Origin: an uncultured Planctomycetota bacterium
GTDB taxonomy: Bacteria; Planctomycetota; Phycisphaerae; UBA1845; Fen-1342
DNA: 64,000 nucleotides
Direction: 5' to 3'
Assembly (NCBI GenBank): GCA_900696525.1
Contig: CAADGL010000017.1
Coordinates: forward strand, 1-64,000
Part shown: piece by piece, positions 50,216-59,412 of the stretch
Numbering within the stretch: position 1 is the first letter of the stretch
How the letters are laid out: each line of letters opens with the position of its first letter
Program-made: the position numbers and the translations under genes
The notes under the pieces: generated by a model
What the model was told of the DNA's origin: nothing
Database searches by the model: none
What the model saw: the letters and a program-made list of their open reading frames with translations, nothing else

Positions 50216-52974
50216 CTCAGCAGCCCGCGCCAGCGCACCAGCAGTTCCCGGGCGGCGTCAAGCGACAGCACACCCGGCTCCAGCTCGCGCAGCTCGCGCA
50301 CCACCTGCTCCTCCGGCTCCTCGAACAGCCGCAACTGCCGCTTGCGGCGGCGCTGGGCGGCGGCGAGCGCCGGGCGCTGCGACTCCCGCTGAAAGGTCTT
50401 CTCCAGCTCGAGCAGCACCTCGTGCGCCCGCTCGATCGCGCTTCTCGGCACGCCCGCCAGCTTCGCCACGTGCAGCCCGTAGCTCCGGTCCGCCGCGCCG
50501 GCGACGATCTTGTGCAGGAAGACGACCTGGTCCTCGAACTCGCGCACGGCGACGTTCAGATTGCTCACGCCGTCGAGCAGCTCGGCCAGCTCGGTCAGCT
50601 CGTGATAGTGCGTGGCGAACAGGGCCCGGCAGCCGCGCTGCGCCAGGTGCTCGGCGATGGCCCAGGCCAGCGACAGGCCGTCGAACGTGCTGGTTCCGCG
50701 GCCCACCTCGTCGAGGATGACCAGGCTGTCGCCCGTCGCGTTGTGCAGGATGTTGGCCGTCTCCAGCATCTCGACCATGAACGTCGACTGCCCGCGCGCC
50801 AGCTCGTCCGCCGCGCCCACGCGCGTGAAGATGCGATCGACCAGCCCGAGCGTCATCCGCCGCGCCGGCACCCAGCAGCCGCAATGGGCCAGCAGCGTCA
50901 GCAGGGCCACCTGGCGGATGTAGGTGCTCTTGCCCGCCATGTTCGGCCCGGTGATGAGCGCCAGGCAGGCGTCTCCGAACGCGGGCGGTTCCGCAGCCCC
51001 GGCTCCCGCGAATTCGCTGTCGGTGGCGGCCGGCGGCCGGCGCGCCTCGCCGGCGGCCGGGCCCGCCGAGAGGCGCGTGTCGTTGGGCACGAACTCGTCG
51101 CCCAGCACCTGCTCGATGACCGGGTGGCGGCCGGCGTCGATCTCGAGCGCCGGGTGATCGACGAACTCGGGCCGGCAGTAGCGCCGCTCGACGGCCAGCT
51201 CGGCCCAGCCGGCAAGCACGTCCAGCTCGGCCAGGGCGGCGGCTGCGGCCTGGAGCCTGGGGATGTGCGGCGACAGCTCGCGGCGCAGCTCGACGAACAG
51301 CTCGTGCTCGAGGTCCTTGACGCGCGCCTCGGCGGAGAGCACGTCGCTTTCGTGCTGCTTCAGCTCGTCGGTGATGTAGCGCTCCGCGTTCTTGAGCGTC
51401 TGTTTGCGGACGTAGTCGGGCGGGACGCGGTCGCGGTGAGGATGCGTGACCTCGATGTAGAAGCCGAAGACCCGGTTGTAGCCGACCTTGAGGCTGGCGA
51501 TTCCGGTCCGCTCGACCTGCCGCGCCTGGAAGCGCGACAGCCACGCCTGCCCGTCGCTGCCGAGGCGGCGAAGCCGATCGATCTCCGGGTGGTAGCCGTC
51601 GTTGAAGATGCCGCCCTCGCGCACGGTGAGCGGCGCGTCGGCGCGCAGCGCCTCGCACAGGCGCTGCGCCAGCGGCTCGAGCCCGCTCAGCCGCTCGGCC
51701 AACGCTGCGGCCCAGGCTCCGCCCAACGCGCCCAGCCGCTCGGCGATCGGCCGCAGCGCCGCCAGCCCGTTGCCCAGGCTGCGCAGGTCGCGCGGGTGCG
51801 TGCGCTGCACGCCCAGCCGACCGACGATCCGCTCGATGTCGCCCATGTCGCGCAGCGCGGCCCGCAGTGCCGTCCGCGCCGCCTTGTCCGCGCGCAGCCT
51901 GCCGATCGCCTCGCCGCGCTCCCGGATCGCCGAGGCGCTGCGCAGCGGGTAGCACAACCACTCGCGCAGCCGCCGCGCCCCCATCGGGTTGCTCGTGCGG
52001 TCCACCGCCGCCAGCAGCGACCCCTCGCGCGCCTGCGTCCGCAGCGTGCGCTCGATCTCCAGCGAGCGCAGCGTCGTCGCGTCCAGCAGCACGTAGTCGT
52101 CCGGCGCCCGCCGCCGCGGCGGCTGAAGATGCTCGCTGGCCGCCTTCTGCGTTTCGTGCACGTAGGCCAGCAGCGCGCCGGCGGCCTGCAACGACGCGTC
52201 GAGTGCGTCGAAGCCCCAGCCTTCGAGGCCCGCGGTTTCGAATTGCTCACGCAGCCGGCGGGCGCTCTGCTGCGGGGCGAAGTCGCCCAGCGGCCGCATG
52301 GTGCAGGCGACCGCCAGCCGCTCGCGCAGCGCGGCGGCGACGGGATCATCGAGGCTGGTCTCCGGCAGCAGCACTTCGGCCGGCGCGATGCGCGTCAGCT
52401 CGTCGGCCAAGCGCGGCAGCGGGCAGTGCTCGACGACGAGCTCGCCGGTGGAGAGCTCGAGCGTCGCCAGGCCGGCCCGCTCGCCCTGCACAAGGACCGC
52501 GACCAGCCGGTTGCTGCGGCGCTGATCGAGCAGCGCCTCGTCGGTCAGCGTGCCCGGAGTGACGATCCGGACGACGGCCCGCCGGATGACGCCCTTGGCC
52601 TGGCTGGCGTCCTCGATCTGCTCGCTGATCGCCACCTTGACGCCGGCGGCCACCAGCCGGGACAGGTAGCTGTTGAGCGCGTGGTGCGGGATGCCCGCCA
52701 GAGGCGTGCGGCCGTTGTCGCGGCTGGTCAGGGCGATCCCGAGCAGCTTGGCCCCGCGCGCGGCGTCCTCGTAGAACAGCTCGTAGAAGTCCCCCATGCG
52801 GAACAGCAGCATCGCGTCGCCGACCTGCTGTTTCTGCTCTGCGTACTGCCGCATCGCGGGCGTGAGATCATCCGGCGCAGGCGCGGACGCGGCTGCGTCC
52901 GGCGGCGCGGCGGGCGCGGCGGGCGCGGCGGCGGGCGGCTCAGGGGCGGCGACGGTGGTCTGCGTGCGGGCCAC
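50212..52974 (-). CDS. mutS: DNA mismatch repair protein MutS
   Basis: 920 residues, full length for MutS1. It recognises mispairs and starts mismatch repair with MutL. The mismatch-binding domain holds GDFYELFYEDA (the Phe-x-Glu motif). The C-terminal ATPase has Walker A ITGPNMAGKSTYIRQV near 675, the Walker B region SLVILDEVGRGTSTFDG and ALFATHYHEL. The N-terminus carries an Ala/Pro-rich extension of about 35 residues. GTG at 52974 is preferred; the longer frame would begin with TTG (53025). It lies 91 bases after tyrA on the same strand and overlaps the TrkH-like gene at its stop. Confidence 0.97.
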   Translation of the reverse strand: MARTQTTVAAPEPPAAAPAAPAAPPDAAASAPAPDDLTPAMRQYAEQKQQVGDAMLLFRMGDFYELFYEDAARGAKLLGIALTSRDNGRTPLAGIPHHALNSYLSRLVAAGVKVAISEQIEDASQAKGVIRRAVVRIVTPGTLTDEALLDQRRSNRLVAVLVQGERAGLATLELSTGELVVEHCPLPRLADELTRIAPAEVLLPETSLDDPVAAALRERLAVACTMRPLGDFAPQQSARRLREQFETAGLEGWGFDALDASLQAAGALLAYVHETQKAASEHLQPPRRRAPDDYVLLDATTLRSLEIERTLRTQAREGSLLAAVDRTSNPMGARRLREWLCYPLRSASAIRERGEAIGRLRADKAARTALRAALRDMGDIERIVGRLGVQRTHPRDLRSLGNGLAALRPIAERLGALGGAWAAALAERLSGLEPLAQRLCEALRADAPLTVREGGIFNDGYHPEIDRLRRLGSDGQAWLSRFQARQVERTGIASLKVGYNRVFGFYIEVTHPHRDRVPPDYVRKQTLKNAERYITDELKQHESDVLSAEARVKDLEHELFVELRRELSPHIPRLQAAAAALAELDVLAGWAELAVERRYCRPEFVDHPALEIDAGRHPVIEQVLGDEFVPNDTRLSAGPAAGEARRPPAATDSEFAGAGAAEPPAFGDACLALITGPNMAGKSTYIRQVALLTLLAHCGCWVPARRMTLGLVDRIFTRVGAADELARGQSTFMVEMLETANILHNATGDSLVILDEVGRGTSTFDGLSLAWAIAEHLAQRGCRALFATHYHELTELAELLDGVSNLNVAVREFEDQVVFLHKIVAGAADRSYGLHVAKLAGVPRSAIERAHEVLLELEKTFQRESQRPALAAAQRRRKRQLRLFEEPEEQVVRELRELEPGVLSLDAARELLVRWRGLLS

Positions 52975-53065
52975 ACCGCGAATGTAGCCGACGGGCCCCG
53001 GCGGCTCAATTTCGGAGGCGCGCAACGCGGCGGAGCAGAGCCACGAGGATCGGCCGGCGAGGCTC

Positions 53066-54226
53066 CTAGTCGGAGCGCTCGACCAGGCGGTCGATGAGGA
53101 AATTGCTCTGCTCGAGCGCCTGGCGGGTGAATTCGCCGAAGTAGCGTTGGACCTGCTCGAACATCGCCGCGAAGCCGGCGGCGTCGCGCCGCTCGACCAG
53201 TGAGATCACCTCGGCGGCGGCGGCGCGGAAGGCGGCGGTCATCTGCGGCATGTCGGGGTTACCCATTTCGATCGCGGCGTAGAGGCCGGGCGATTGGGCG
53301 AAGTGCCGGCCCGTCATCGTCAGCTCCATCAGGTACGCCGGCGAGGCGAACGCCAGCGTGTCGGCCAGCGGCATGCCCGTCAATGACAGCGCGCGCCCCA
53401 TCACCTGCGTGCTCAGGTGGTTGAGCACCTGCACCACCCCCATCGTGCGGTCGTGCCGTTCGGCGGTGGTTTCGATCGCGATCAGGCCGCGGGCGCGCAG
53501 CGCACGCCGCACCCAGGCGAGCCACTCGTCGCCGCGCCCCGGCGTCAGCGCGATGCGCTGCCCCTGGAGCGAGTGCACCGACGGCCCGAAGAGCGGGTGC
53601 GTGCCCAGCACCGATGCCGGGCAGTAATCGAGCATCGCGCGCAGCGGCTCGGCCTTGAGCGACGTGACGTCCATCAGCAGCCCGTGCGCCGGAACGTGCG
53701 GCCCGACGGCGCGGATGACCTCCACGGTCGCGGCGATCGGCACGCTGATGATCGTGACGTCCGCCGCCGCCGCCGCCTGCTCTGGGCGCAGGGCCGTGCT
53801 GACGTCGGCGACGAGCACGGCGTGGCCGAGGTCGGCGAAGAGCCCGGAGATGCAGCGGCCCATGGCGCCGAGGCCGCCGACCACGGCGATGGTCTTGCGC
53901 GGTTCGTCGTCCGCCAGCTCGGCCCGCAGCGACGCCTGGCGGTCGCGGCTGGCCCACAACACGTTGCGGTAGATGCTCTCGACGACGTCGGGGTTCAGCC
54001 CGAGCCGCTCGGCGACGGCGCGGCGATCGCTGATGATCTCGCTTTCTCGCGCGCGGTCGCGGATCGGCACGCCCTCGAGCCGCTTGGCCCGGGCGATCTC
54101 GGCGACGAGCCCGCCGCGCCGCGCCAACAGTTGCAGCAGCTCGTGGTCCAGGGCGTCGACGCGGGAGCGCAGCAGGGCCAGCGAGGGTGGGTCGTGCGGC
54201 TGTGGCTTCTGGGTTCCGGCATCCAC
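53066..54226 (-). CDS. tyrA: Chorismate mutase / prephenate dehydrogenase (T-protein type)
   Basis: 386 residues. An N-terminal AroQ-type chorismate mutase (about 14-95; LRSRVDALDHELLQLLARR) is fused to prephenate dehydrogenase (about 110-375). The NAD-binding motif is VVGGLGAMGR (115-124), followed by IISVPIAATVEVI, LMDVTSLKAEPLRAM and GTHPLFGPSVHSLQGQ with the conserved His. The layout and the VGG-MGR, HPxFGP and YxxELxMxGRxFAQ segments match the E. coli T-protein rather than the free-standing dehydrogenase of most bacteria. It leads chorismate to 4-hydroxyphenylpyruvate for tyrosine. The start is GTG with a weak Shine-Dalgarno. Confidence 0.93.
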   Translation of the reverse strand: MDAGTQKPQPHDPPSLALLRSRVDALDHELLQLLARRGGLVAEIARAKRLEGVPIRDRARESEIISDRRAVAERLGLNPDVVESIYRNVLWASRDRQASLRAELADDEPRKTIAVVGGLGAMGRCISGLFADLGHAVLVADVSTALRPEQAAAAADVTIISVPIAATVEVIRAVGPHVPAHGLLMDVTSLKAEPLRAMLDYCPASVLGTHPLFGPSVHSLQGQRIALTPGRGDEWLAWVRRALRARGLIAIETTAERHDRTMGVVQVLNHLSTQVMGRALSLTGMPLADTLAFASPAYLMELTMTGRHFAQSPGLYAAIEMGNPDMPQMTAAFRAAAAEVISLVERRDAAGFAAMFEQVQRYFGEFTRQALEQSNFLIDRLVERSD

Positions 54227-54383
54227 GTCAGGGTCGCTTGCTGGTCAACGCCAGGGTAGCGGGTGGTCACGCGACCCGTTCGCTCCGGTGGCGTGGCCTC
54301 TTCGGCCTATCGGCCCAACGCCATGCCGGGGTTGACGGCCGGTTGACGGCCGCCGGGCCCGGAGCGCGTGCGCTGCCCGCAGG

Positions 54384-55097
54384 TCAGCGATAGGGCGCCG
54401 GATCGCGCATTCCCAGCCGCTCAAACGCCGCCAGCCGGAGCCGGCAGCTCTCGCAGGCGCCGCAGGCCCGGCCGGCGTCGTCGGGGTCGTAGCAACTGCG
54501 CGTCAGGGAGTAGTCGACGCCGAGCTCGAGACCGCGGCGGATGATCGCGTCCTTGCTGAGCGCGACCAGCGGCGCATGGATGCGCGTGGGGCGGCCCTCG
54601 ACGGCGGCGCGCGTTGCCAGGGCCGCGACCCGCTCGAACGCCGCGATGTACTCCGGCCGGCAGTCCGGGTAGCCGCTGTAATCGACCGCGTTGACGCCGA
54701 TGTAGAGGTCCTGCGCGCCGCGCACCTCGGCCAGGGCCAGCGCATACGCAAGGAAGATCGTGTTTCGCGCCGGGACGTATGTAATGGGAATCGCCGAGGA
54801 CGCCCGCGGCGCTGGACGCCTCGCCCCCGGCGCGACGTCGGCTTTCGGGACCGCGATATCCGCCGTCAGCGCCGAGCCGCCGAAGACGCGCAGGTCGATC
54901 TCGATGATGACGTGCTCGGCGGCTCCGGCGGCGCGGGCGACGTTCCGGGCCGCCTCGGTTTCGATCGCGTGCCGCTGCCCGTAGCGGAAGCTCAGCGGCA
55001 GCGGCGCGAAGCCGTCGGCGACGGCGATCGCCAGCGCCGTCGCGCTGTCGAGGCCGCCGGAGAGCAGAACGATGGCGCGCGGACGTGTCGAGTCCAT
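54384..55097 (-). CDS. queC: 7-cyano-7-deazaguanine synthase
   Basis: 237 residues. It makes preQ0 from 7-carboxy-7-deazaguanine with ATP and ammonia, for queuosine in tRNA. The PP-loop is [13 protein letters not shown] at the N-terminus; then [26 protein letters not shown] and [17 protein letters not shown]. The zinc site is formed by the late cysteines in [20 protein letters not shown]. The ATG at 55097 lies 8 bases after the stop of the YmdB-like gene, so the two are probably one transcript. No other queuosine gene (queD, queE, queF) is in the window. Confidence 0.96.
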   Translation of the reverse strand: MDSTRPRAIVLLSGGLDSATALAIAVADGFAPLPLSFRYGQRHAIETEAARNVARAAGAAEHVIIEIDLRVFGGSALTADIAVPKADVAPGARRPAPRASSAIPITYVPARNTIFLAYALALAEVRGAQDLYIGVNAVDYSGYPDCRPEYIAAFERVAALATRAAVEGRPTRIHAPLVALSKDAIIRRGLELGVDYSLTRSCYDPDDAGRACGACESCRLRLAAFERLGMRDPAPYR

Positions 55098-55105
55098 GGC
55101 GGTGC

Positions 55106-55915
55106 TCAGTCGTCGGTCGGCGGCAGGGGGGTGTCGTCCTTCTCCCAGACGCGTTCGATGGAGATGGCGCGGCCGGTGGTCGAGTCGGCCTCGATGATGA
55201 CGCCGCTGAGGTGGACGTTGCCCGTAGCCACGTCGAACGGATGGGGCATGCCCGTGTAGAGCGCCTTGATGACGTTGTCGCGGTCGCGCCCGAGCACGGA
55301 GTCGTACGGCCCGGTCATGCCGACGTCGGTGATGTAGGCCGTCCCGCCCGGAAGCACGCGCGCATCGGCCGTCGGGACGTGCGTGTGGGTGCCGACGACG
55401 GCGGTGACGCGGCCGTTGAGGAACCAGCCGAGGGCGCACTTCTCGCTGGTGGTCTCGGCGTGAACGTCGACGACGATCACCTTGACTTCGCGCGAGATCT
55501 GTTCGAGGACGCGCTCGGCCGCGTGGAAGGGGCAGTCGGCCCGGACGTTCATGTACGTGCGCCCCAGCAGCGAGAACAGCGCCACCAGCCGCCCGTTGCG
55601 GTCCGGAACGACCGTCCACGCCCGCCCGATCGCCTCCGCCGGCTGGTTCGCCGAGCGCACCGCCCGGTCGGTCGACTCCAGCAGCTCGTACACCTCGCGC
55701 CGCCGATACACGTGGTCGCCCAGCGTGCACGCGTCGATCCCCTGGTGCCGGAGCTTCTTGAACAGTTGCGGCGTGATGCCGCTGCCGGCGGCGATGTTTT
55801 CGGCGTTGGCGAGGACCAGGTCGATGCTACGTTCGCGCACCAGCCGCGGCACGATGTGCGAGCAGGCGTGCTTGCCGGGACGCCCGACGATGTCGCCGAC
55901 GAACAGGATCCGCAT
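55106..55915 (-). CDS. YmdB-family metallophosphoesterase (TIGR00282)
   Basis: 269 residues. [15 protein letters not shown] at the N-terminus holds the first metal ligand; [46 protein letters not shown] and [19 protein letters not shown] complete the dimetal site. The family is known for 2',3'-cyclic nucleotide phosphodiesterase activity and for effects on sporulation or biofilm state in Bacillus subtilis YmdB. It is encoded just upstream of queC. A possible -10 (TATACT) lies at 55968-55973 on the minus strand. Confidence 0.92.
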   Translation of the reverse strand: MRILFVGDIVGRPGKHACSHIVPRLVRERSIDLVLANAENIAAGSGITPQLFKKLRHQGIDACTLGDHVYRRREVYELLESTDRAVRSANQPAEAIGRAWTVVPDRNGRLVALFSLLGRTYMNVRADCPFHAAERVLEQISREVKVIVVDVHAETTSEKCALGWFLNGRVTAVVGTHTHVPTADARVLPGGTAYITDVGMTGPYDSVLGRDRDNVIKALYTGMPHPFDVATGNVHLSGVIIEADSTTGRAISIERVWEKDDTPLPPTDD

Positions 55916-56015
55916 GCGCGGACCTTCCTAGCGCCGGCGAGCGCTCGCCGCCGGCGGTTCGGCGCCCAGTATACACGCCCCCGCGGCGGGGGGGGGCTGT
56001 GGCGGGGCTCGGCGC

Positions 56016-57281
56016 CTACGGACACGCGGCGCCGTACGCTTCGAGCACGATGCCCAGGTCGCTCTGGTCGGTCACGCCGTCGCAGTTCACGTCGCCGCCG
56101 GCGTCGACGCCCATGCAGGCGATGAGAATGCCGATGTCGCTCTGGCCCACCCAGCCGTCGCCGTCGATGTCGGCGGGGCATTTGCTGCGCGGCGGGTCGG
56201 CGCGGTAGACGCCGGAGCGGCCGTCGGCGAGCTGGGCGCGGAAGACAATCTGGCCGCGGTCGTTGAGGCCGCGGCTGCTCTCGAAGCTGACGTCGACGAC
56301 GGTGGAGCCGTCGAGCGCGTCGCCGGTGCAGATGACCTTGTGCAGCACGGGGTCGTAACCGGTGAAGACGCCGGAGGTCGAGCCGTCGGCGAGGCGCGCC
56401 CAGAAGACGACATCGCCGAAGCGGTTGACGGAGACGGCGCGGCCGATTTCGGCGTAGGCGCCGCCGCTCTCGACAAGGGGGATGACGTTGCTGCCGGTGC
56501 CGCGGTAGACGCCGGTGAGCGGGCCGAAGCCGTAGTCGACGACGGCGCAGAACGCGACCTGGTTGTTGGCGTTCACCGCCGGGTAGGAGAGCTCGACGAA
56601 GGGGGGGAAGTCGGTGAAGGCGATGAGCTCGTCGGGCCCGGGGCGGCTGAGGTAAATGGCCACGGCGCCCGATGGATAATGGCAGCGATACGCCACGCGG
56701 CCGTGGACGTTGATCGAAGGATAGGAGTAGAACTTGCCTGGCGACATGGTCTCGGCGACGACTTCGATCTCCTCGCCGTCGCCGATGTACATTCCGCGCT
56801 TGACCGGTGAGCGCGCCGCGCCGAACGCGACACGCCCGGCCTGGTTCACGCTCGGATCGCCGTAAGGAGCCATCGTCTCAAAGTCGCCCTCAAGCGCGAT
56901 CGCGGTCAGCCCCGGCTGGTGCACGCTGGCCAGGCGGATGGCCTCGCCCGAGCCATCGGCCGACCAGAACGTGACGTGGCCGGCGTCGCTGATGCCGACG
57001 CGACGGTTCAGGCTCTTGAGCGGCGATTGCAGATTGCTCACCAGGTTGAACGACGCGCCGTCCGAGTAGAACACGGCGCGTTGCGCGACGCCCGGCTGCC
57101 CCCCGAGCATGATCGAGCCGGCGACCATGCCGCAACGATTGATCGAGGCCGTGCCGAGCGTTTCGACGGCGCCGAAGGTGGTGACGATGCGGACGAAGGT
57201 GTAATCGCCCTGGGCCTGTCCCGAGACGGCGATGCACAGCGCCGAGGTCCAGAGTGTCGCCGTAACAACGCACGCCTGCAT
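56016..57281 (-). CDS. Secreted repeat protein with C-terminal GC-type dockerin pair
   Basis: 421 residues. A signal peptide (about 1-24, cleavage near SGQAQG) is followed by five to seven repeats of about 45 residues with an N-x-x-G-x-V-x-F-x-A core (SVNQAGRVAFGAA, AVNANNQVAFCAVV, SVNRFGDVVFWARL, GLNDRGQIVFRAQL), probably a beta-propeller. The C-terminus has CPADIDGDGWVGQSDIGILI and NCDGVTDQSDLGIVLEAYG and ends AACP, a GC-type dockerin. The ATG at 57281 has GGAGG six bases upstream; longer frames are unlikely. Ligand or partner is unknown. Confidence 0.82.
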   Translation of the reverse strand: MQACVVTATLWTSALCIAVSGQAQGDYTFVRIVTTFGAVETLGTASINRCGMVAGSIMLGGQPGVAQRAVFYSDGASFNLVSNLQSPLKSLNRRVGISDAGHVTFWSADGSGEAIRLASVHQPGLTAIALEGDFETMAPYGDPSVNQAGRVAFGAARSPVKRGMYIGDGEEIEVVAETMSPGKFYSYPSINVHGRVAYRCHYPSGAVAIYLSRPGPDELIAFTDFPPFVELSYPAVNANNQVAFCAVVDYGFGPLTGVYRGTGSNVIPLVESGGAYAEIGRAVSVNRFGDVVFWARLADGSTSGVFTGYDPVLHKVICTGDALDGSTVVDVSFESSRGLNDRGQIVFRAQLADGRSGVYRADPPRSKCPADIDGDGWVGQSDIGILIACMGVDAGGDVNCDGVTDQSDLGIVLEAYGAACP

Positions 57282-57446
57282 GCCACCCTCCTCGCCGCCG
57301 TGGCGGATGAACCCGCCATCGGCGAACGCTTCGACGGACCAGGGGCCGGACAACGCACGCGACGCGACGGCGAAGAAGTGTTGACCGCGGCCGCCGCCCG
57401 CGATTTGGCCCGTAGCCGCGACGACAGTCGTCCTCTACCGGGGCGG

Positions 57447-57455
57447 ATTATACCA
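57447..57455 (-). promoter_or_regulatory. Extended -10 promoter element of the dockerin-tailed repeat gene
   Basis: The minus strand reads TGGTATAAT, a perfect -10 hexamer with TGn. The -35 region is poor. It would give a leader of about 160 bases. Confidence 0.5.
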
Positions 57456-57576
57456 CGCCGGACGCTGCACAGAAGCCGGAATAACGGACTTTCACGCAAA
57501 CCAAACGAAAGGACGGGCGAACGCGCTCCCGGGCGTGAAGCGGGCGGGCGGGCCTGCTGGAGCGGGCGCGGGAACG

Positions 57577-59253
57577 TCAGACCTTCGTGGCGCGGACGAC
57601 TTCCTCGGGCGTGGTGAGGCCGCGACGGACCAGCCGCCAGCCGTCTTCGCGCAGCAGGCGCAGCCCGTTCTTGCGCGCGACGGGGAGCATCTGCGCGGCG
57701 CTCTTGCGCTGCACGATGAGCTCGCGGAGCTCGTCGTCGAGCACCAGCAGCTCGAAGATGGCGCGCCGGCCGGCGTAGCCGCTGTTGCGGCACTCCCGGC
57801 AGCCGGCGCCGCGCCAGAGCTTCTCCCCGGACTTGTACTCGAAGTCCTTGGGGAAGTGCGTCACGCTCTCGGGCGTGTACTGGGTCTTGCACTTCTCGCA
57901 GATGGTGCGCACGAGCCGCTGAGCCATCACGGCCTCGACCGAGCTCGAGATCAGGAAAGGCTCAACGCCCATGTCGAGCAGGCGCGTCGTGGCGGAGACG
58001 GCGTCATTGGTGTGCAGCGTGCTGAACACGAGGTGGCCGGTGAGGGAGGCGTTGATCGCCACCTCGGCCGTCTCGCGGTCGCGAATCTCGCCGACGAGGA
58101 TCACGTCCGGGTCGTGGCGCAGGAAGCTGCGCAGCGCCCGCGCGAAGTCAAGGCCGATCTTCGGCAGCACCTGCACCTGGTTGATGCCCTCGAGGTAGTA
58201 CTCGATCGGGTCCTCCACGGTGAGGATCTTGATGTCCTCGCTGACGATCTCCGACAGCGCCGCGTACAGCGACGTCGTCTTGCCCGAGCCCGTCGGGCCG
58301 GTGACCAGCAGGATGCCGTGCGGACGGTTGATCAAGTCCTTGAAGCGCTCGTACGTGTCGCCTTCCATCCCCAGGTCGGGCAGCGAAAGCCGGATCGCCG
58401 TCCGGTCCAGGATACGCAGCACGACGCCCTCGCCGAAGGCCATCGGTATCACGCTGACACGCAGATCGACCTCGCGGCCATGCACCTTGATCTTGATGCC
58501 CCCGTCCTGCGGCAGGCGCTTCTCGGCGATGTTCAGGCCGGAGAGAATCTTGATGCGGCTGACGACGGCGTTCTGAAAGCGGCGGATCTCCGGCGGGACA
58601 TTGGCGTGGTGCAGCAGGCCGTCGATGCGATAGCGCACGGAGAAGTCGTTCTCGTAGGGCTCGAAGTGGATGTCGCTGGCCCGCTGGTCGATGGCCTCGA
58701 TCAGGATCTCGTTGACGAGCTTGACGACGCTGGCCTCCTGGGCCATCTGCACGTCGAGGTCGGCCGAGTCGAAGCGCGCCTCGTCGAGAATCTGCACCTC
58801 GTCGTCGGCCACCATCTCCGTCAGCACTTCGCCGCCGACGCCGTAGAACGCCTTGATGAGCTTGTGAATCTCGCCGCGGGTGGCCAGGACGGGCTCGACC
58901 GGCATGTCGATGCAGGTGCGCACTTCGTCGAGGGCGTACATGTTGTAGGGGTCGCTGGTGGCGACGCGGATTCCCTTGCCGTTCCGCGACACCGGGATCA
59001 GTCCGTACTTGTGCACCAGGCGGCTGGGCACCAGCCGCAGCAGCTCGGTGTCGATGTCGCGCTCGGTCAGCTCAACCACCGGGATCGCGAACTGCTCGCT
59101 GTAGACCGCGAGCATGTCGCGCTCGCTGACCAGGCCGCTGCGGATGAGCACCTGGTCGATCCGCTCCGACGAGCTCTTCTGCGCGCGCAGCGCCTCGGCG
59201 AGCTGGACATCGGTGATCAGCCCCCGAGCAACCAATGCCTCCCCGACCGGCAT
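57577..59253 (-). CDS. pilB: Type IV pilus / type II secretion ATPase (PilB/GspE)
   Basis: 558 residues. The N-terminal MshEN-like domain (about 1-140; GEALVARGLITDVQLAEAL) precedes the secretion ATPase. The ATPase shows the Asp-box region ASDIHFEPYENDFSVRYRID, Walker A GPTGSGKTTSLYAAL (about 319-333), LRHDPDVILVGEIRDRETA (Walker B) and GHLVFSTLHTNDA (His box). A tetra-Cys zinc site (CEKC and CREC) follows. It powers pilus extension or pseudopilus assembly. It could drive the PilM-N complex and the prepilin found elsewhere in the window. The ATG at 59253 has AAGGG upstream. Confidence 0.93.
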   Translation of the reverse strand: MPVGEALVARGLITDVQLAEALRAQKSSSERIDQVLIRSGLVSERDMLAVYSEQFAIPVVELTERDIDTELLRLVPSRLVHKYGLIPVSRNGKGIRVATSDPYNMYALDEVRTCIDMPVEPVLATRGEIHKLIKAFYGVGGEVLTEMVADDEVQILDEARFDSADLDVQMAQEASVVKLVNEILIEAIDQRASDIHFEPYENDFSVRYRIDGLLHHANVPPEIRRFQNAVVSRIKILSGLNIAEKRLPQDGGIKIKVHGREVDLRVSVIPMAFGEGVVLRILDRTAIRLSLPDLGMEGDTYERFKDLINRPHGILLVTGPTGSGKTTSLYAALSEIVSEDIKILTVEDPIEYYLEGINQVQVLPKIGLDFARALRSFLRHDPDVILVGEIRDRETAEVAINASLTGHLVFSTLHTNDAVSATTRLLDMGVEPFLISSSVEAVMAQRLVRTICEKCKTQYTPESVTHFPKDFEYKSGEKLWRGAGCRECRNSGYAGRRAIFELLVLDDELRELIVQRKSAAQMLPVARKNGLRLLREDGWRLVRRGLTTPEEVVRATKV

Positions 59254-59309
59254 CTTCCAATCCCTTTCGCACCGCACCCAGCCCCGGTTGCAGGCACGGC
59301 CGGCACGCT

Positions 59310-59332
59310 AACCGTTTGCGCATCAAGCGGTT
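59310..59332 (-). promoter_or_regulatory. Hairpin in the pilB upstream region
   Basis: AACCGTTTG and CAAGCGGTT form a 9-bp stem with one G-T type mismatch and a 5-base loop, 57 bases before the pilB start. It could be a 5' leader structure. A TATAAC (-10-like) lies further upstream at 59373-59378. Confidence 0.4.
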
Positions 59333-59412
59333 GCGCGTCGACGGCCACCGCCGGCGCAAACCCGCTCTACCCGTTATACCCGCGAAATCCAGAGCGGTTG
59401 CGGGCCGCTGGC

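Noticed and set aside
55988..55996. Run of nine G residues upstream of the YmdB-like gene
   Set aside because: Considered as a phase-variable tract, but it lies outside any promoter hexamer spacing I can define and between two stops or starts; no switching effect can be shown.
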